From Clostridia bacterium (GTDB lineage Bacteria > Bacillota > Clostridia > Oscillospirales > Acutalibacteraceae), in contig JAFSBS010000308.1 in assembly GCA_017437165.1 (NCBI GenBank), positions 1 to 6,335 on the forward strand: a stretch of 6,335 nucleotides of DNA. Reading direction: 5' to 3'. Each line of letters starts with the position of its first letter. Position 1 is the stretch's first letter. Position numbers and translations under genes: made by a program. The notes below the pieces were generated by a model. It saw nothing but the letters and a program-made list of their open reading frames with translations, ran no database searches and was not told where the DNA came from. Below, piece by piece: positions 1 through 6,335 of the stretch.

Positions 1-1025
1 AGGGTAACGTCACCGTTCCATATTCCGAAAACCTGATGGCTATTCATTCTGCCAACCTTAAAATCAACGTCGCTGTGGTTATCGAAAGTCGGTTTCATAG
101 TCATATTGAATCTGCCGTCTTCGGAGATTATCTTCCATTCCTCAAGGAACCTGTCCTTGGGGAATTTTTCAACGTCAACAGCGCCGATTTTATGAATTTT
201 TCCGTCATAAAAAATACAGGTTTCTGTGGCATTACTTTCATCACCAATAGCCCAGGTTATTTCAAAACCGAAAAGGTGCTTTTTACCACCTTCATCATAG
301 ATATACTGGCTACCGCTACCCCAGTACCAAACCATTTCGTGAACTGTATTAACTCTACCCCAGTCAAGAGAACAAAACGCTTTATCTTTTGTAAATTCAT
401 ATTCGTAATCGCCAAACTTGAATTTACCCTCACAAGGCATACAGAGTTGTTTTGTGGTCATAAAATATTTTGTTTTGTCTTCGCTGAACGGGAAAACAGT
501 CGTAATACTTTCGAGTCCATCCATTATTTCCATACTTGCGAAAACTTCTACCGGTTTACTTTTATATTCACCCTTGTAATTAAGAGTACGTTCATTTTCT
601 TTTGTATTAAAATCAAATTCGGTTTTACCTATTTTATCTTTAAATCGAGAAGGTCTGTCGGGTACGGAATGAGAAACGTGCTTATTTGCACCCACAAAAT
701 ACTGTACAGAATCGCAAATTACTTCACCTGTTTTTAAATCCAGGAGTTTTGCAGCAACATATCCGCCGATGTTTATATTTGCAAAACTTACAAGAATTTG
801 CATTTCATCATCAAAGATAGTATAAAAATCCCATTCTTTTCTGCTTATGATTCCCTTTTTAACATAATCTCTGTTATATAGGAACACATTTTTTCTTGCC
901 CAACCTTTTGCTAATAAAGTCCCATCGGGTGAGAGTAACGGGGTTTCTTTGGTGTATTCAATCTGCTTTGATTTTTCTTTCCATTCCTTAAACGGGATAT
1001 AAGTCCTTTTTAATTCTTCCAACAC
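1..1025 (-). CDS. DUF2804 domain-containing protein, 3' end cut by window edge
   Basis: Reading the minus strand from a GTG at 1025-1023 gives 341 uninterrupted codons to the window edge. The protein matches my recollection of the DUF2804 family: GWARK (residues 41-45), YNRDYV (50-55), RKEWDFY (62-68), the hallmark CSLDWGR (218-224) and WYWGSGS (233-239). The family is usually about 330-360 residues, so probably only some 20 C-terminal residues are missing. There is no signal peptide or membrane helix, so it is probably cytoplasmic. The biochemical role of the family is not established; a lipocalin-like beta-barrel is a possibility, not shown here. The start is GTG (1025) or the adjacent TTG (1022). 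The first in-frame ATG falls after residue 70 and would delete the conserved N-terminal motifs. The gene begins 3 bases after the stop of the GH127 gene and shares its ribosome binding site with that stop, which implies coupled translation. Confidence 0.85.
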   Translation of the reverse strand, partial: MLEELKRTYIPFKEWKEKSKQIEYTKETPLLSPDGTLLAKGWARKNVFLYNRDYVKKGIISRKEWDFYTIFDDEMQILVSFANINIGGYVAAKLLDLKTGEVICDSVQYFVGANKHVSHSVPDRPSRFKDKIGKTEFDFNTKENERTLNYKGEYKSKPVEVFASMEIMDGLESITTVFPFSEDKTKYFMTTKQLCMPCEGKFKFGDYEYEFTKDKAFCSLDWGRVNTVHEMVWYWGSGSQYIYDEGGKKHLFGFEITWAIGDESNATETCIFYDGKIHKIGAVDVEKFPKDRFLEEWKIISEDGRFNMTMKPTFDNHSDVDFKVGRMNSHQVFGIWNGDVT

Positions 1026-1028
1026 TTT

Positions 1029-2849
1029 TCACCTTTGATTATTTTTTAAAAGCGGCATTTCTGTCATTCTGAGTCTTGCACATCCATACGGACAGAGTGC
1101 CTTTATCTCTATGTCAGAAATCGGCTCACGTGATTTTGGTGTTTTTCTCGCAATACTTTTATACGGGAATTTAAGTCCCCAATTTACTTTTTGCATATTT
1201 GCTTTTATTGTTACAGGTGGGTTATCCTGTGAAAATGGAACATCTCCTACTTTGTTGTAAACAACTTCATAATCTTCATTTGAAAATCCGAAATTCCAAG
1301 GTGTTTTGGGTATAAACTGATAATCACAATATGGAAATTTGCGTTCTACTCCTTTTTTAGTGTATTCACGCATCTGTTTTTCATATTCAATCGGAACAGA
1401 GAAAAGCAATGAACCCATCTGTAAAGCGTAAAGGTTATTTGGTCTTTGTTTTAAAAATGGTATTGTTTCAAATTCCACTTCAATTTCTGTTTTACCGCTA
1501 TTTATTCTGAATTCAAGGTCTTTTGTTTCTTTTTCTTCACCATTTACTTTAAGATTTTTTGCAAACGACGGAACACGGATTATAAATTGGAAATCTCTTT
1601 CTGCATCAATATAATAATGCATTTTATTATTAAACGGATAATCGGTATTAAGTTTAATTGTGACTCCGTTATCATTTAAAACAGATGGTAACATAACAGA
1701 ATTTATTATTGTGTCGCCATTATGCATAAATGCTGAGAGTGCAAATTTTGGCCAACCCTGGTTGAAGTTTGCAGTACAGCAACCAAAATTCGGCTCAAGA
1801 CCAAACGTATGTGCATAAGGACCGTGTGTACTCCATGGTGCCATTATCATAGTTTTCTCACACGCAATCTGATTTACCTGTTGCACGTACTGATGAACCC
1901 ACATATCTTCACTTAAAGTTGCAGGAAGCGCATTAAACGCTAACATTTCAAGACGTTCGGCCCATTTGCTGTCACCTGTAACTTTAAAAAGTTCTTCATA
2001 AGAATACATCTGTTCAACCACTGCACAACATTCTGTTCCTCTCGTCGGGTCAAGTCCCGAGAGAACCTCGTCACCTGTAAAACCTTCAAAAGCAGTACTA
2101 TTATATTTATCGAGAATTTCTCTGAGTTTTTCTGCATTATCAGTATATTCTTCACCAAGTAATTCATAAGAAACAGCTTCACTTTTAAGCATCATAGCAA
2201 TATTAACTATATGTGTATTAAGTTTCCAATTGTGACTCGGTTTCTTCCATTTTTCCGTTGCCTGATTATAGTCATAACCTTGTTTTTTAATTATTTTTGC
2301 AAGGTCCTTTATCCAATCTTCTTTATATTTTTCATATATAAAGTTTAATGAAATAAAACTTTCAAACCATCTGTATTCACCCCATCTGAACAGTTTTATT
2401 TCGCCGCTTTTAAGAAGTTCATAGTAATTTTTAAGAACTTTATAAATAACTTCAGGAATTCTCTCGTCACCTGAACAGTCATAATAAACTTTAAGTGTTT
2501 TACAAATAAGTTGTATTGCCCATGTATCATATTTTTCGCGTTTTTCTTTTTCACAAGGACAAATCCAGCCGTCAGCTTCTTGAGAAGAAACAATTGCATC
2601 AATATATTTTTTTACAGTAGCTATCATTTCTTCATTTTCTAAAAGATATGCAAGCGGAATAAAACCATCAAGCCAATAAGGAACTCTTTCCCAGCCTTCA
2701 CATTTGCCACCAATCCACGCACTGTCACGGATATCCGGCCAGATTTTATGTAAATTACCGCTTAAACCGTTTGCCTGAATTTCAAGCTGTCTTTTAAGCC
2801 AACCGTCTGGTTTTATTTCTTTTGATGTGTAAAAATCCCATTTGCTCAT
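1029..2849 (-). CDS. GH127 family (DUF1680) glycoside hydrolase, putative beta-L-arabinofuranosidase
   Basis: A complete 606-residue protein of the Glyco_hydro_127 family. The family type enzyme, HypBA1 of Bifidobacterium longum, releases beta-L-arabinofuranose using a zinc-bound cysteine nucleophile. The N-terminal part is an (alpha/alpha)6-type domain with the motifs GWLKRQLEIQANGLSG (16-31) and WERVPYWLDGFIPLAYLL (53-70). The motif GTECC gives Glu273 and Cys275, matching zinc ligands Glu338/Cys340 of HypBA1. FGCC gives Cys357 and Cys358, matching Cys417 (nucleophile) and Cys418. Glu261 in GDE is the likely counterpart of the acid/base Glu322. The C-terminal half is beta-rich and ends with a PYGCARLRMTEMP signature (588-600). 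No signal peptide is seen, so the enzyme is cytoplasmic and depends on import. The ATG start follows AGGAGA by 6 bases (2861-2856). The gene lies 20 bases after the transporter gene. The substrate is uncertain: the family also includes an enzyme acting on aceric acid of rhamnogalacturonan II, and this sequence differs from HypBA1 in its spacers. Confidence 0.9.
   Translation of the reverse strand: MSKWDFYTSKEIKPDGWLKRQLEIQANGLSGNLHKIWPDIRDSAWIGGKCEGWERVPYWLDGFIPLAYLLENEEMIATVKKYIDAIVSSQEADGWICPCEKEKREKYDTWAIQLICKTLKVYYDCSGDERIPEVIYKVLKNYYELLKSGEIKLFRWGEYRWFESFISLNFIYEKYKEDWIKDLAKIIKKQGYDYNQATEKWKKPSHNWKLNTHIVNIAMMLKSEAVSYELLGEEYTDNAEKLREILDKYNSTAFEGFTGDEVLSGLDPTRGTECCAVVEQMYSYEELFKVTGDSKWAERLEMLAFNALPATLSEDMWVHQYVQQVNQIACEKTMIMAPWSTHGPYAHTFGLEPNFGCCTANFNQGWPKFALSAFMHNGDTIINSVMLPSVLNDNGVTIKLNTDYPFNNKMHYYIDAERDFQFIIRVPSFAKNLKVNGEEKETKDLEFRINSGKTEIEVEFETIPFLKQRPNNLYALQMGSLLFSVPIEYEKQMREYTKKGVERKFPYCDYQFIPKTPWNFGFSNEDYEVVYNKVGDVPFSQDNPPVTIKANMQKVNWGLKFPYKSIARKTPKSREPISDIEIKALCPYGCARLRMTEMPLLKNNQR
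1030..1036 (-). promoter_or_regulatory. Ribosome binding site of the DUF2804 gene, overlapping the GH127 stop codon
   Basis: The minus strand reads AAAGGTG here, followed by A and AAA and then GTG TTG. The stop codon TGA of the upstream glycosidase (1031-1029) lies inside this Shine-Dalgarno region. Spacing is 4 bases to GTG at 1025 and 7 bases to TTG at 1022, so either could be the real start. The arrangement suits a ribosome that finishes the glycosidase and re-initiates immediately. Confidence 0.65.
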
Positions 2850-2869
2850 ACATTTTCTCCTGTCGCTTT

Positions 2870-4237
2870 TTACAATTTAAAACCTTTTTTGATAAGGAAA
2901 TATAACGGAACAAGTGCTAATACGCACACTACCCCTGCCCATAAAAACATATCTTTTGCAGGAACAATAACTTCTGCATTTGCTTCATTGATAATAGTTT
3001 GTGCGGCGTGTCTGCAAGCCATATCACCAATAACAGGACCTATAACCATAGGAAGAAGTACCGCGAAAATCATTCTTATACCCTGAAAAAGACCTGCCTT
3101 GCCTTCAGGAATAAAGTCTTTAATAGTTGCACCAAATAAAATATTAACAAGTGCATTACCTAAAACAACCGGTAATATGCTTACAAGAATAACATAGATA
3201 CTTGTACTTGTTGAAAGTAAGAAAAATCCTATTGTAAGTACAACAACACCAACTACAAGACAAAAACCTTTTTTCTCTGTTGCGAGTTTAAGGAGTGTAA
3301 CAATACACGCAAGAAGAATTGCGACAACAACTACCGCAGTAATAATAACAGGTGCTTTTAAAAGATTTTCTACACCGCCGTTATCAGGAATAATAACATA
3401 TTGAACGTATGTAAGAAGATATGGGTAGAACACCTGGAAAGCAATAATTGCAAAGCAGAATGATATTAAAGCTAAATAAAGTCTTGAGTTTTCTTTAATA
3501 ACAGATGGTCTGAAACCATAGAAAAGTTCTGCAAGATAATTAGACGAGCTTTCTCTTTGCAATGTTTTTGGTGGGTCTTTTATAAGGAATAAACCCGCTA
3601 CACCACACAAAGTTACAACTAAACCTAAACCTACAAAGAAAATTTTATAACTGATAGTACCTGCCTGAGCAAAACTGCCCACACCGGTTACTGCCAATGA
3701 AGATACAGTTCCCACCACTGATAGTACTGTTTCAACTAACGGTCTTTGCTTTGGTACCGTAACATCTGTTACCCACGCCTGAAAGGCTGCATCGTTACTT
3801 GTTGAACCCATAAAGGTCATTACAATATCCATAAGAATAACAAACCAGACGGTAGTACCTAAAATCCTTGCTTCATCTGTAAGATTAAAAAGATTTGCAA
3901 TATTTTCTTTTGTGATAAAACCGAACATGGCAGTAACTATACCCCAAAGAATATAGCCCACAGAAATAAACATTTTTCTGTTTTTGAGTTTATCACTTAA
4001 AGCACCCATTATAAATGTAGTTACAACTGCCGCTATTGCAGAGAGTGCTACCATTCGTGCTACTGCAGTTGTTGCTTCCATTGAACCTAAAATTGCCGCT
4101 TGTGATACGTCAGCATAAATTTCATTTGTAATAAATGTATTGAAATACATATTTTCAGTATTCCAAGCAATACCGCCCATAAAACAGAAGAGAGTTATTA
4201 TAAACCAATTTTTCTTACTTAATTTTTCTTTAACCAT
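2870..4237 (-). CDS. MFS / GPH-like sugar transporter, 12 membrane helices
   Basis: A complete 455-residue, very hydrophobic protein with about 12 predicted helices, roughly at 11-29, 55-80, 90-108, 127-147, 170-190, 198-219, 255-275, 295-315, 324-342, 345-365, 385-403 and 430-450. After helix 2 the loop GALSDKLKNRK (78-88) fits the MFS motif A pattern, with Asp82 and Arg87-Lys88. The segment NDAAFQAWVTDVT (148-160) at the end of helix 4 resembles glycoside-pentoside-hexuronide:cation symporters. The short charged loop around residues 220-252 separates the two six-helix halves. It probably imports a glycoside or oligosaccharide with H+ or Na+, because the next gene encodes a cytoplasmic glycosidase. 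The actual substrate cannot be read from the sequence. The ATG start is 7 bases after AGAGGA (4250-4245), and the gene follows the phosphoesterase gene by 26 bases. Confidence 0.85.
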   Translation of the reverse strand: MVKEKLSKKNWFIITLFCFMGGIAWNTENMYFNTFITNEIYADVSQAAILGSMEATTAVARMVALSAIAAVVTTFIMGALSDKLKNRKMFISVGYILWGIVTAMFGFITKENIANLFNLTDEARILGTTVWFVILMDIVMTFMGSTSNDAAFQAWVTDVTVPKQRPLVETVLSVVGTVSSLAVTGVGSFAQAGTISYKIFFVGLGLVVTLCGVAGLFLIKDPPKTLQRESSSNYLAELFYGFRPSVIKENSRLYLALISFCFAIIAFQVFYPYLLTYVQYVIIPDNGGVENLLKAPVIITAVVVVAILLACIVTLLKLATEKKGFCLVVGVVVLTIGFFLLSTSTSIYVILVSILPVVLGNALVNILFGATIKDFIPEGKAGLFQGIRMIFAVLLPMVIGPVIGDMACRHAAQTIINEANAEVIVPAKDMFLWAGVVCVLALVPLYFLIKKGFKL

Positions 4238-4263
4238 TTTCTTTTCCTCTATTAAATCTATTT

Positions 4264-5559
4264 TTATTCCGGTATTACCTGATAAGTAACATCTTCATAC
4301 TGCATTGTTACTTCTTCACGATTAAATCCTTCAAGATTATATCTGTCTGAATAATAATTATATTTATCAATATAAAAAGTTGTATCAGGTTTTAAGGTAA
4401 TCATTGTGCAACCTCTCTGTGAACCGAGCTTGTCGATATCCGAATATGCAAAATAGTCAACACTGTAACCATAACTGAAAGTGATACCTTTATATCTAAA
4501 AGTAGTACTGTTCACATGGTCGTGGCCATTATGAATTGCTTTTGTAGATTTAAGCTCAAGCATCTTTTCGAAAAGTGCATCTTCACCAAAACCGCAACAA
4601 ACCTGTCTTCCGGTTTCACCTATTAAGCCCTCAATGTATTCAAAATCCTCTGTATTTTGGTAATCATTTTCTTTAAATTCATTCCACGCATCATCCATTT
4701 CTACTAACGGAATATGGAAAAAGGCTTGAGTTTTAACAGTACCGAAATCTTTGAACAATCCACCATTTACATCACCCTGAATTGCTTTAATTGTCTTACT
4801 GTTTTCGTCATTAAGTCTCTTTATTTCAGCTTCATACCATTCAACCTGATTCTCGTGAATATTATCATAAGTACCTTTTATGCTTTCAATGATATTATCC
4901 TCAATATATGCCTGAGAATCAATTAAAATCATAGCCTGAGTTATGATTCCTTCTGAATTTTTCACTTTAATAATATGGTTTCCGTAACCGTCAACATCTT
5001 CAGGTCCCGGTTGGAACAAACAATGCTCAAATTCACCACTACCGTAAATAGCCGCAACTGCTTCTCTGTCAAAATATGAATATGCTTCGGAATCGTGGTT
5101 GCCCAGGGTAACATCCCAGTAAACACCAAGGTTTTCCATAAGATTGCCAAAAGCCTTAATTCCACTGTAGTTGTTAAACGTACCTGCAGTATATGGTACG
5201 GGGAATGCAATATCTCCTGTTACAATAACAAGATCGGGTTTCTCCCTTGACACCATAAGCGCTACAGCATTAAGTGCTTGTCTGTCAACTCCTTTTGAAA
5301 GAAAACCGCCACCTATGTGAATATCTGTAAGATGCATTACTTTAAAATCACTATCAGTTGTAAAATACCAGTAACCATTTTCATCTTTTTCAGGAATAAG
5401 TTGATTTTCATATTCTATTTTTTCGTATGTACTGCCTGTTTTTAAAAGATTTTTTAAGGACATAAAATTGAGTCCCGCTATAAGAACCGCCAGAAGAATT
5501 ATTATAGAAACAGCTGTAATAAAACCTCGTTTTCCGCCTTTTATTTTTTCTTTTGCCAA
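4264..5559 (-). CDS. Membrane-anchored calcineurin-like metallophosphoesterase
   Basis: A complete 431-residue protein. The N-terminus is Lys/Arg-rich (1-11), followed by one hydrophobic helix (about 12-32) with no clear cleavage site. The enzyme is therefore probably anchored in the membrane with the catalytic domain outside. The metallophosphoesterase motifs are all present and in order: DIH (Asp79, His81), GD (Asp116), GNHD (Asn154, His155), FFHIPL (His282) and GHDH (His346, His348). These form the usual two-metal centre with a catalytic histidine. The FFHIPL motif and overall layout resemble Dcr2-like and purple-acid-phosphatase-like phosphoesterases. The substrate is unknown; phosphomonoesters or phosphodiesters on an extracellular glycan or lipid are plausible given the sugar genes downstream. 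The start is TTG: an in-frame TGA lies three codons upstream, only ATT and ATC intervene, and the next ATG (Met33) would remove the membrane anchor. Confidence 0.88.
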   Translation of the reverse strand: MAKEKIKGGKRGFITAVSIIILLAVLIAGLNFMSLKNLLKTGSTYEKIEYENQLIPEKDENGYWYFTTDSDFKVMHLTDIHIGGGFLSKGVDRQALNAVALMVSREKPDLVIVTGDIAFPVPYTAGTFNNYSGIKAFGNLMENLGVYWDVTLGNHDSEAYSYFDREAVAAIYGSGEFEHCLFQPGPEDVDGYGNHIIKVKNSEGIITQAMILIDSQAYIEDNIIESIKGTYDNIHENQVEWYEAEIKRLNDENSKTIKAIQGDVNGGLFKDFGTVKTQAFFHIPLVEMDDAWNEFKENDYQNTEDFEYIEGLIGETGRQVCCGFGEDALFEKMLELKSTKAIHNGHDHVNSTTFRYKGITFSYGYSVDYFAYSDIDKLGSQRGCTMITLKPDTTFYIDKYNYYSDRYNLEGFNREEVTMQYEDVTYQVIPE

Positions 5560-5569
5560 GATAATTCAA

Positions 5570-5574
5570 CTCCT
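5570..5574 (-). promoter_or_regulatory. Ribosome binding site supporting a TTG start for the phosphoesterase gene
   Basis: The minus strand reads AGGAG here, 10 bases before TTG at 5559-5557. An in-frame TGA overlaps the region between the two, so translation cannot start further upstream in this frame. This site therefore decides the start in favour of TTG, although a rare ATT or ATC start cannot be strictly excluded. Confidence 0.6.
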
Positions 5575-5585
5575 ATTTTTATCAA

Positions 5586-6335
5586 TTATTTTTTCTTTTT
5601 TAAAAACGCGTGAACTTTATCAAAAAACCGTTCTTTTACAGTTGGGTGTAAAGGTTCATCCAACACCCACGGTAATTCGATTTGAAAAACAGAAAAAGTA
5701 AAAAATTTTCCCGTTTGTTCATTTGGGCAAACAAAATCATCGTTAACAACTATGCTCAAAAATAAATTATCATAAATATCTATTTCATTTTTACTTGCTT
5801 CAATAATTTCTCCGCAAACTGTATAATCAACAGACAAGTAGTCAATTGAGTTTTCTCGTTCAATACTGCTACTCTCATCAGGCTTTGAAACATCAACACC
5901 AAACTCACTTAAAAATTCTTTGAGTTTTGGGAGTTTTTCTTCTATTTGTGCATAAAAATTACGACAATTTGAACATTCGCAGAGAGAATGTGTTTTATAA
6001 TACGCTTTTGTTTTTTCTACAGCAACAGAGAATTTCCAATCGTCTTTTTCGATTGTTTTCATATTTCTTTCTCTATCAAAATGCAAAATATATTCCGACT
6101 CTTGTTTCATTGATAAAAACGCTTCGTTTTCAGTACCGAAAAAAGAATATGCAGAAGATTTGTCTCTAATCTCCCAGAAAGCGGGATATGCATTAGCATC
6201 ATTACAACAATATTTCCATTCGTCTTCATCCAAAACACATATTTCTTCATAAGTGTATTTATAAAAAGCATTTAAACTTTTTAAAATTATAAATCTTTTC
6301 GTTTTGTCACTACTGTAAATGACTTTAACTATTTC
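5586..6335 (-). CDS. Hypothetical two-module protein with a CxCxxC cluster, 5' end cut by window edge
   Basis: The minus-strand frame is open from the window edge to TAA at 5588-5586, giving 249 visible residues. A TTG at 6233 could be taken as a start, but the 34 upstream codons are coding-like (for example KTKRFIILKSLNAFYKYTYEE) and join smoothly to the rest, so the true start lies outside the window. Residues 1 to about 86 form a small domain rich in aromatic and acidic residues, with YTYEE, DEDEWKY and FGTENEAF motifs. From about residue 98 a second domain carries VEKTKAYYK, then CECSNCRNFY with Cys119, Cys121 and Cys124, then LKEFLSEFGVDVSKPDE, and ends with a Lys-rich tail. I recall similar uncharacterised clostridial proteins for the second module, with no assigned function. 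The Cys cluster might bind zinc, but no further matching ligand set is evident. No signal peptide or membrane helix is visible. It lies 26 bases before the phosphoesterase gene in the same direction, so it may be co-transcribed, but nothing in it points to sugar metabolism. Confidence 0.7.
   Translation of the reverse strand, partial: EIVKVIYSSDKTKRFIILKSLNAFYKYTYEEICVLDEDEWKYCCNDANAYPAFWEIRDKSSAYSFFGTENEAFLSMKQESEYILHFDRERNMKTIEKDDWKFSVAVEKTKAYYKTHSLCECSNCRNFYAQIEEKLPKLKEFLSEFGVDVSKPDESSSIERENSIDYLSVDYTVCGEIIEASKNEIDIYDNLFLSIVVNDDFVCPNEQTGKFFTFSVFQIELPWVLDEPLHPTVKERFFDKVHAFLKKKK

Larger units (their letters stand above)
1..5559 (-). other. Putative carbohydrate-use operon: phosphoesterase, transporter, GH127, DUF2804
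   Basis: Four genes in one direction are separated by 26, 20 and about 3 bases. Each has its own Shine-Dalgarno sequence, and no hairpin plus T-run terminator or -35/-10 promoter fits between them. The right-edge hypothetical gene is also only 26 bases away, so the promoter and any regulator gene probably lie beyond 6335. The coupling between GH127 and DUF2804 is the tightest and most convincing link. Joint function is inferred from this layout and from the transporter-plus-glycosidase pairing, not from any shared sequence. Confidence 0.65.

Noticed and set aside
36..737. Plus-strand ORF of 233 codons
   Set aside because: It is antisense to the DUF2804 gene, has no Shine-Dalgarno, no recognisable domain and a Phe/Ile-rich composition expected from a complementary reading.
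1940..2182. Minus-strand ORF of 80 codons in another frame
   Set aside because: It lies wholly inside the GH127 gene, over the catalytic region, with no start signal of its own.
2396..2602. Minus-strand ORF of 68 codons in another frame
   Set aside because: Nested within the GH127 gene, no family features.
2889..3086. Plus-strand ORF of 65 codons
   Set aside because: Antisense to the C-terminal helices of the transporter; its hydrophobicity mirrors the membrane segments opposite.
4714..4926. Plus-strand ORF of 70 codons
   Set aside because: Antisense to the phosphoesterase gene, without ribosome binding site or domain.
4962..5210. Minus-strand ORF of 82 codons in another frame
   Set aside because: Overlaps the conserved GNHD region of the phosphoesterase in a different frame; a shadow.
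5560..5585. T-rich stretch after the hypothetical gene as a possible terminator
   Set aside because: On the coding strand this is A-rich with no GC stem or following U-run, so it does not fit an intrinsic terminator.
5468..5701. Plus-strand ORF of 77 codons spanning the gap between two minus-strand genes
   Set aside because: Opposite to the phosphoesterase membrane anchor and the end of the hypothetical gene; no start signal or recognisable content.
5927..6169. Plus-strand ORF of 80 codons
   Set aside because: Antisense to the Cys-cluster protein; Phe/Leu-rich low-complexity translation.
6231..6233. TTG as start of the right-edge gene
   Set aside because: The frame is open and coding-like all the way to 6335, and no good Shine-Dalgarno stands at a proper distance before this TTG.
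1..6335. CRISPR arrays, tRNA/rRNA genes, insertion sequences, phage or toxin-antitoxin genes, riboswitches
   Set aside because: No regular repeats, transposase motifs, tRNA-like folds or long leader regions are visible; the window is almost wholly coding.

Overview
This is an AT-rich window in which every gene I can support lies on the minus strand. It reads as one tightly packed transcription unit running from high to low coordinates. AG-rich Shine-Dalgarno sequences (AGGAGA, AGAGGA, AGGAG, AAAGGTG), frequent TTG/GTG starts, A/T-ending codons and the protein types all suggest an uncultured low-GC Bacillota, most likely a gut or anaerobic Clostridia. This is an inference from style, with no phylogenetic marker in the window.

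In transcription order the layout is: (1) a two-module hypothetical protein with a Cys-x-Cys-x2-Cys cluster, cut by the right edge (5586-6335); (2) a membrane-anchored calcineurin-like metallophosphoesterase with a TTG start (4264-5559); (3) a 12-helix MFS/GPH-like transporter (2870-4237); (4) a cytoplasmic GH127 family (DUF1680) glycosidase with its zinc-thiolate catalytic set intact (1029-2849); (5) a DUF2804 protein, nearly complete but cut by the left edge (1-1025). The gaps between genes are 26, 26, 20 and about 3 bases, so there is no room for internal promoters or terminators, and I see none. Nothing longer than 300 bases is non-coding.

Genes 2-5 look like a small carbohydrate-use cassette. 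A surface phosphoesterase could act on a phosphorylated or phosphodiester-bearing glycan outside the cell. The transporter would import the sugar, and the GH127 enzyme would remove a terminal beta-L-arabinofuranose-like sugar inside the cell. The DUF2804 protein, translationally coupled to the glycosidase, has no known role. The substrate and the cooperation between these proteins are inferred from adjacency only. Two coding regions are easily mis-annotated: the DUF2804 gene, which has no ATG start and is shadowed by a long antisense ORF, and the right-edge gene, whose frame stays open to the window edge beyond an apparent internal TTG start.
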